The translations under genes and the position numbers were made by a program. A stretch of DNA of 11,235 nt from positions 1 to 11,235 of the forward strand of contig JBEELK010000051.1 in the NCBI GenBank assembly GCA_041168165.1. Reading direction: 5' to 3'. This DNA is from SXPK01 sp041168165 (GTDB taxonomy: Bacteria; Planctomycetota; UBA1135; UBA2386). Below are positions 7,866 through 11,235 of the stretch, one piece after another. Below the pieces are notes generated by a model, which worked only from the letters and a program-made list of their open reading frames with translations, searched no databases and was not told the origin of the DNA. Numbering within the stretch: position 1 is the first letter of the stretch; every line of letters starts with the position of its first letter.

Positions 7866-7881
7866 AGCAAGCGCAGTGCCA
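7866..7881 (-). promoter_or_regulatory. Sigma-54 (-24/-12) promoter for the fliO export operon
   Basis: On the minus strand TGGCACTGCGCTTGCT matches the sigma-54 consensus TGGCAC-N5-TTGCW at every fixed position, with exact GG-N10-GC spacing. It lies in a true intergenic region and points into fliO, the first gene of the export operon. Counting the final C of TTGC (7867) as -12 puts the start site near 7855, only about 10 nt before the chosen fliO ATG. Sigma-54 control of early flagellar genes by an enhancer-binding activator is well known in several phyla; its use here is inferred from the sequence. Confidence 0.75.
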
Positions 7882-7890
7882 AACGTGAAA

Positions 7891-7903
7891 CCACAAGATG
7901 TGG
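7891..7903. promoter_or_regulatory. Inverted repeat CCACA-AGA-TGTGG, possible activator site
   Basis: Perfect 5-bp arms around a 3-bp spacer, centred about 42 bp upstream of the predicted fliO transcription start. It shares its arm sequence with the larger dyad at 7953-7974. It may be a binding site for the enhancer-binding protein that sigma-54 requires, or for a repressor, since it sits close to the promoter. Confidence 0.35.
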
Positions 7904-7952
7904 TGGTGGGTCGACTAGGTCATAACCACGAACCGATGCATCGCCCAACGGT

Positions 7953-7974
7953 CTGCTGTGGTAGTCCACAACAG
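7953..7974. promoter_or_regulatory. 22-bp imperfect dyad, candidate upstream activator site
   Basis: CTGCTGTGG and CCACAACAG form arms in which 8 of 9 positions pair, around a TAGT spacer. The centre is about 109 bp upstream of the predicted fliO transcription start, a normal distance for a sigma-54 enhancer site. The core TGTGG/CCACA arms repeat those at 7891-7903. It also lies about 110 bp before the divergent plus-strand gene, so it could serve both. No activator gene is present in the window. Confidence 0.4.
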
Positions 7975-8063
7975 GGACTCTCGCCTTGCTCGCTGCGGCG
8001 CAACGCCGGTGGCATCGGCAGTTGCGCGTCGTTGCGACGTTCCGCGGCGCAGCGTGCGCGAGT

Positions 8064-8067
8064 AGGG
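8064..8067 (+). promoter_or_regulatory. Ribosome binding site of the small plus-strand gene
   Basis: AGGG 7 nt before the ATG at 8075-8077. Together with codon use it supports the choice of start for the 71-aa protein. No convincing promoter was found between this site and the dyad at 7953-7974. Confidence 0.4.
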
Positions 8068-8074
8068 TGCGTCG

Positions 8075-8290
8075 ATGGCACGCGCGCCGATCGACGACTT
8101 GCTGCATCGCATCAACAACTTGCTGGGCACGATCCAGCTGCAAGTCGCCGCGGCCACCGCGCTCGACGACAAGAAGGCGTGCCTCGACGCGCTGCGGCTC
8201 ATCGCGGAGTCCGCGGAGCGCACGCGCGAAGAAGTGCAGCGCTTCCGCAACGGTGGCGGGCCTTCGCTCACGACGAAAGCAGCGCGTTGA
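8075..8290 (+). CDS. Small protein resembling a stand-alone histidine-kinase DHp hairpin
   Basis: A 71-aa protein, the only plus-strand gene in the window. DDLLHRINNLLGTIQL (7-22) resembles the H-box of histidine kinases (H-x-x-N-N-L-L-x-x-I), with H11 in the phosphoacceptor position. A second helix, LDALRLIAESAERTREEVQRF (from about 37 to 57), matches the way the second DHp helix usually reads. No sensor domain precedes it and no ATP-binding domain follows; the protein stops after a short Gly/Ser/Thr tail. It may be a phosphotransfer or dimerisation adaptor, a decoy, or simply a helical hairpin with chance likeness. Codon use is GC-rich at third positions, like the neighbours. It diverges from fliO and its last 23 bp overlap the convergent CheC-receiver gene. 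The gene is fairly sure, its role is not. Confidence 0.65.
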   Translation: MARAPIDDLLHRINNLLGTIQLQVAAATALDDKKACLDALRLIAESAERTREEVQRFRNGGGPSLTTKAAR

Positions 8291-9338
8291 ACTTCGCGGA
8301 GAGCTGCGGCTCTTCGATCGGCAGCCCCAGGATCACGTCCGCTTGGCTCAAGAAGGCCTGCGTCACGCGCGCGCGCGACGGCCGATGCAGCAGCAGCACG
8401 ACGCGGATCGTCGCGTCGTATTCCTTGATGCGCTTGCACCAATCGAACCTGCGCTCTTCGCCCGCAGGAACGTCCATCAGCACCACTTCGCCCTTGTGCG
8501 CCGCAGGATTGGGCACCTCAGCGCGCGAATGGCGACGAAGGTCGAGACCCGTGCGCCGGCACGCGCGACGCAGCACGCGCATCAACTCAGGAGCGGCGAT
8601 GTAGGCGTGCAGCACGCCGCGAACGGGCGCTGCGGGAATGTCCTCGAGGTCCTCGTCGGCGAGCTTGGGCGCGCCGTCGATGCCGCCGGCGGCGTTGCCC
8701 GCGGCGTTCGCTTGCGCAGCAGCGCTGGCCTGCAGCGCGTCCTCGAGCGGAGCCTTGTTCCACGCTTCGGCGCTCGCGCGATCGACGACAAACCACATCG
8801 AGCGTTCGGGCTGCCCTTCGATCTTGGTCTTGAGGCGACACGCGACGAGTTGGCCTTGCGGCAGCAGCGCCGCAGGATCGTCGTTCTGCGACAGCACGAC
8901 GTGGTCTTGCAGGCGGATGTCGACGTTCTGCACTTCGGCGCGCAGCGCGGCGCTGAGGCCCGAGCACAGCACGTTGGCGAGTTCGCCAAACGCTTCCTTG
9001 TCCTCGCCCTCGAGCTTGCCGGTCTTCTGCCGCTGCTCGATCACGTTCTCGGGCGTGAGCATCAACAGCCCCGCCATCGCGCACGCGTCGGCGACTTCGA
9101 CGAGCGTGCAGAACTGCTTGCCTGCGTAGTCCTTGTCGAGTGCGCCATGAACGACCGCGACGTTGGCTCCGAGCGCTGCGTGCACGTCCGCCGCGTCGCC
9201 AACGACGACTTCGATGGGCTGCGCCGCGAGCGACTTGCCGATCAGCGACGCGACGGTCTCGCGAACGGAGTCCGCGAGCTTCGCGAACAGCCGTCGCAAG
9301 TCCTTGCCGGTGCCCTGATGGAGAGTCGTCGTGCTCAT
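8268..9338 (-). CDS. CheC/CheX-like domain fused to a degenerate receiver domain
   Basis: A 356-aa cytosolic protein with two parts. Residues about 12-180 resemble the CheC/CheX/FliY phosphatase fold: FCTLVEVADACAMAGLLM (77-93), then EDKEAFGELANVLCSGLSAA (112-131), which holds the ExxN motif (E119, N122) that in CheC and CheX contacts CheY-phosphate. An Ala-rich linker with an acidic end (about 198-235) leads to a receiver-like domain (239-356). There VVLMDVPAGEE (285-295) puts Asp289 where the phosphoacceptor usually is. The acidic pair after the first strand is absent (HAYIAAPE) and the Lys of the usual KP motif is missing (ILGLPIEEPQL, 336-346). Phosphorylation is therefore doubtful. The ATG (9336-9338) was preferred to one 16 codons earlier, which would overlap the upstream gene. 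It probably dephosphorylates or senses a CheY-like partner at the motor; this is inference. Confidence 0.65.
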   Translation of the reverse strand: MSTTTLHQGTGKDLRRLFAKLADSVRETVASLIGKSLAAQPIEVVVGDAADVHAALGANVAVVHGALDKDYAGKQFCTLVEVADACAMAGLLMLTPENVIEQRQKTGKLEGEDKEAFGELANVLCSGLSAALRAEVQNVDIRLQDHVVLSQNDDPAALLPQGQLVACRLKTKIEGQPERSMWFVVDRASAEAWNKAPLEDALQASAAAQANAAGNAAGGIDGAPKLADEDLEDIPAAPVRGVLHAYIAAPELMRVLRRACRRTGLDLRRHSRAEVPNPAAHKGEVVLMDVPAGEERRFDWCKRIKEYDATIRVVLLLHRPSRARVTQAFLSQADVILGLPIEEPQLSAKFNALLSS

Positions 9339-9357
9339 GTCGCGCGCCAGTCCGCGT

Positions 9358-9621
9358 CTAGTCTGCGTCGCCGTCGCCGCTGCCAACTGGCGGGCATGCG
9401 GCCGCGGACGCCGTCGTCCACGCGGTCTGAAGGACCTGCTTCGCGTCCTTCTTGGTCACGAACGCGCACTCCACGGCGATGAGATCGAATGGCGCGGACT
9501 GCGATGGCAGCGCCGACACCGGCACGAACAGGCCGTCATCGCGCATGCGGCTCATGCCGCCTTGCTGCAGGATCTTGTGCGTTGTCGCCGACTCGTCGAT
9601 GCGAACGGTGTGTTTGCCCAC
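9358..9621 (-). CDS. Uncharacterised 87-aa protein, GTG start
   Basis: An 87-aa protein I do not recognise. It begins MGKHTVRIDESATTHKILQQ, contains RDDGLFVPVSALP (about 27-39) and FDLIAVECAFVTKKDAKQVL (45-64), and ends in a low-complexity Ala/Gly/Asp tail. No signal peptide or membrane helix is visible. The GTG start (9619-9621) is favoured because AAAGGGG (9626-9632) lies 4 nt upstream and because residues before it turn Arg/Pro-rich like an out-of-frame shadow of the HDOD gene. It sits 47 bp after the HDOD gene and 19 bp before the CheC-receiver gene on the same strand, so it is likely in the same operon. A role in chemotaxis or flagellar regulation is suggested only by position. Confidence 0.6.
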   Translation of the reverse strand: MGKHTVRIDESATTHKILQQGGMSRMRDDGLFVPVSALPSQSAPFDLIAVECAFVTKKDAKQVLQTAWTTASAAACPPVGSGDGDAD

Positions 9622-9625
9622 GGGG

Positions 9626-9632
9626 CCCCTTT
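9626..9632 (-). promoter_or_regulatory. Strong ribosome binding site deciding the GTG start of the 87-aa gene
   Basis: AAAGGGG on the minus strand, 4 nt before GTG at 9619-9621. The GGGG lies within the palindrome GGGGCCCC (9622-9629), so the site could be partly paired in RNA. It is the clearest Shine-Dalgarno match in the window. Confidence 0.55.
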
Positions 9633-9668
9633 CGCCGGGTCTATGGACAGACCTTCGGCGCGCCCTTG

Positions 9669-10532
9669 CTATCGGCTCAGAGCGGGCTCTGGGTTCAGCA
9701 GCTTTCCGGTCCGCGCGAGTTCTTGCTTCACGGCCTCGCGGATCTCGTCGATGTCGGTCGCAAACAGGCAGAGCCGCCGCATCGATGCAGGGCTGGGCGC
9801 GTGCTCGCGCGCTGGCTGGCAATCGCCGATGCCAAGGCTCATTGCGATCTCGCCGGCCGCATGCAGCAGCGCGGTGAGTTCGTCATCGCTCGCCGACGTC
9901 ACGTCGTGGTGATCGCGCACGGCGCGGCGCAGTTCGTTTGGCAAACCCCAGGCTTCGCACACCGCAGCGCTCGCGGCCGCGTGGTCGATGCCGAAGAGCC
10001 GCCGTTCCACGTCGCTCGCGTCGGCCACGGGGTTCATCAGTTCTTCGGCGGCCTGCTGCAGCAAGTGCGGCTCGACCACCTGAAGGAGCGCCACGCGCCC
10101 GATGTCGTGCAGGATGCCCGCCGTAAACGCCGCCGCGGGTTGTCCGTAGCCGCAGCGCTCAGCGAGCGATTGGCATGCCGTCGCGCACGCGAGCGTGTGT
10201 TGCCACAGCTGCTGCGGGTTGGCGTAGTCGTTGTCCGGCAAGTTGCGGAAGTACGAGCCCGTGCAAGTCACGAGCACGAGCTTCACCAAGTTGCGCGCGC
10301 CGATGTAGGCCACTGCGTCGGAGACCGATTGGACTTCCTTCTGCAGGCCAAACAGCGACGAGTTGCACAGCTTGAGGATGCGCCCCGTCAGCGACGGGTC
10401 CGTGCGCACCACGGCGACCAGTTCGTCGAGCGAGTAGTCCGGCTCGCGAACGATCGTCAGCACGCGCGCTGCGACGTCGGGCAGCGGCGGCATCGACCGC
10501 AGCTGCCGCATGACTTGCACGAGAGTGCTCAT
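9669..10532 (-). CDS. HDOD-domain signalling protein
   Basis: A 287-aa protein made almost wholly of one HDOD domain (about 3-215). HDOD proteins are HD-superfamily relatives used in signalling and regulation, often with no known catalysis. The start LRSMPPLPDVAARVLTIV (11-28) and the DPSLTGRILKLCNSSLFG stretch (45-62) are typical. Unlike many HDOD proteins, HD-type residues remain: H112 in LWQHTLA, H142-D143 in GILHDIGRV, H184 in GIDHAAA and H208-H209 in RDHHD. So metal binding is possible but untested. No receiver, GGDEF or EAL domain is attached. The ATG (10530-10532) gives the standard HDOD N-terminus; a longer extension would run inside the sigma-factor gene. It follows that gene by 32 bp, so the two probably share a transcript. 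Confidence 0.9.
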   Translation of the reverse strand: MSTLVQVMRQLRSMPPLPDVAARVLTIVREPDYSLDELVAVVRTDPSLTGRILKLCNSSLFGLQKEVQSVSDAVAYIGARNLVKLVLVTCTGSYFRNLPDNDYANPQQLWQHTLACATACQSLAERCGYGQPAAAFTAGILHDIGRVALLQVVEPHLLQQAAEELMNPVADASDVERRLFGIDHAAASAAVCEAWGLPNELRRAVRDHHDVTSASDDELTALLHAAGEIAMSLGIGDCQPAREHAPSPASMRRLCLFATDIDEIREAVKQELARTGKLLNPEPALSR

Positions 10533-10564
10533 GGATGGATGGCGAAGCGCCGTCCGTGCAGCGA

Positions 10565-11235
10565 TCAGGCCGTCTGCAGTTGCACGCGATCGAGCTGCGC
10601 CTTGAGGCGCGCCATCACGTTGCTGTGGATCTGGCACACGCGCGATTCCGTCAGCTCCATGATCTCGCCGATCTCGCGCATCGTGAGGCCTTCGTAGTAG
10701 TACATCAGGATGATCAGGCGCTCTTTCTTCGTGAGGTTGCGCGTGATCGTGTCCAGCGCGTCGCGCGACTGGATGGTCTCGACCGGGTTCTCGCACTTCT
10801 TGTCCGCGAGGATCTCGATCTTCTCCATCTCCTTGTCGTCGTCGCCGTCATCCCACTTCTCCGACAGCGAGAAGATCGTGCGCGCGCTCGCTTCGTTCTG
10901 GTGGTCCTGCAGCTCCTCCATCGTGAGCCCCAGTTCCTTGGCGAGTTCGGCTTGGTTGGGCAGGCGGCCCAGCTGGCCCTCGAGCAGGCGCGTCGCGCGC
11001 TCCAGCTTGTGCGCCTTCAGGCGGACGAGGCGCGGGACCCAGTCCTGCGAACGGAGTTCGTCGAGGATCGAGCCGCGACTACGCGTCGTGCAGTCGGTCT
11101 TACACTTGATGCCGCGCGACAGGTCGAAGCCGTTGATCGCGTCCATCAGGCCGAACGTGCCAGCGCTCGTCAGGTCGTCGAGTTCGATCGACTTCGGCAG
11201 CGTCTGCAGTACGCGCTCCGCGATCATGCGGACGA
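10565..11235 (-). CDS. fliA: FliA/WhiG-family flagellar sigma factor, partial at N-terminus
   Basis: A sigma-28-type RNA polymerase sigma factor directing late flagellar and chemotaxis genes. The frame continues past the right edge (V-R precede the first internal Met at 11225-11227), so the start and region 1.2 are outside the window. Counting from that Met, region 2 spans about 1-65 (IELDDLTSAGTFGLMDAI, then ILDELRSQDWVPR), region 3 about 67-120 (LEGQLGRLPNQAELAKELGL), and region 4 about 164-212 (LTKKERLIILMYYYEGLTM, then REIGEIMELTESRVCQIHS), with the helix-turn-helix complete. WVPRLVR rather than WVPRSVRR fits planctomycete sequences as I recall them. Odd: in region 2.3 the family's F-x-T-Y and R-I-R-G read C-K-T-D and R-S-R-G (residues 42, 45 and 50). 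An anti-sigma factor (FlgM) is not seen here. Confidence 0.92.
   Translation of the reverse strand, partial: VRMIAERVLQTLPKSIELDDLTSAGTFGLMDAINGFDLSRGIKCKTDCTTRSRGSILDELRSQDWVPRLVRLKAHKLERATRLLEGQLGRLPNQAELAKELGLTMEELQDHQNEASARTIFSLSEKWDDGDDDKEMEKIEILADKKCENPVETIQSRDALDTITRNLTKKERLIILMYYYEGLTMREIGEIMELTESRVCQIHSNVMARLKAQLDRVQLQTA

Noticed and set aside
6224..7888. 554-codon plus-strand open frame opposite fliO and fliP
   Set aside because: Composition is dominated by Arg, His, Gln and Asp with no domain; it is a shadow of the fliP/fliO frame.
8010..8025. TGGCAT-N6-TTGC on the plus strand before the DHp-like gene, a possible sigma-54 promoter
   Set aside because: The spacing between GG and GC is 11 rather than 10 bases, which sigma-54 promoters rarely tolerate.
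8298..8315. 7-bp stem with TGCG loop just after the plus-strand gene
   Set aside because: It contains a G-U pair, lies in the coding sequence of the opposite gene and has no following T run, so it is not a convincing terminator.
7915..8442. Minus-strand open frame spanning the intergenic region and the DHp-like gene
   Set aside because: No plausible protein composition or ribosome binding site; the plus-strand frame has better codon use and a recognisable motif.

Overview
The window is a high-GC bacterial flagellar locus, read almost entirely on the minus strand, so the biological order runs from right to left. From the right edge it encodes: a FliA/WhiG-type flagellar sigma factor (N-terminus outside the window); an HDOD-domain protein; an 87-aa protein I do not recognise; and a CheC/CheX-like protein fused to a degenerate receiver. 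After a 229-bp intergenic region and one small plus-strand gene, an uninterrupted export-apparatus operon follows: fliO, fliP, fliQ, fliR, flhB, flhA, flhF, flhG. The start of one more, unidentified, gene lies at the left edge.

The organism is probably a planctomycete. This is an inference from high GC, the sigma-factor wording around WVPRLVR, a lone GTG-started small gene and many starts without a clear Shine-Dalgarno sequence. No marker gene is present to fix the phylum. There are no mobile elements, tRNA/rRNA genes or CRISPR arrays.

Region 1-235 holds a partial GTG-started gene (1-107) with a good ribosome binding site, preceded by a 128-bp gap with a small hairpin and a weak sigma-54-like match. 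Region 236-7845 is the tightly packed export operon. FliO/P/Q/R, FlhB and FlhA form the type III export gate. FlhF (SRP-like GTPase) and FlhG (MinD-like ATPase) set flagellar site and number. Stop and start codons overlap at fliO/fliP (TGATG) and flhF/flhG (ATGA), and other gaps in this block are 2-36 bp.

Region 7846-8074 separates fliO from the divergent small gene. It carries an almost ideal sigma-54 (-24/-12) promoter pointing into fliO, with two inverted repeats of the same CCACA/TGTGG arm upstream that may bind an enhancer-binding protein. The plus-strand gene at 8075-8290 encodes a 71-aa protein resembling an isolated histidine-kinase dimerisation/phosphoacceptor hairpin. It converges on, and overlaps by 23 bp, the gene for the CheC-like/pseudo-receiver fusion. 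Region 8268-11235 looks like a second minus-strand transcription unit of regulatory genes (sigma factor, HDOD, 87-aa protein, CheC-receiver fusion).

Taken together, the locus may couple sigma-54 control of the export gate with FliA-type sigma control of later genes. The lone DHp-like protein, the degenerate receiver fusion and the 87-aa protein are the parts that standard flagellar biology does not explain. The sigma factor also carries a tight cluster of unusual residues in region 2 that should be checked against raw reads.
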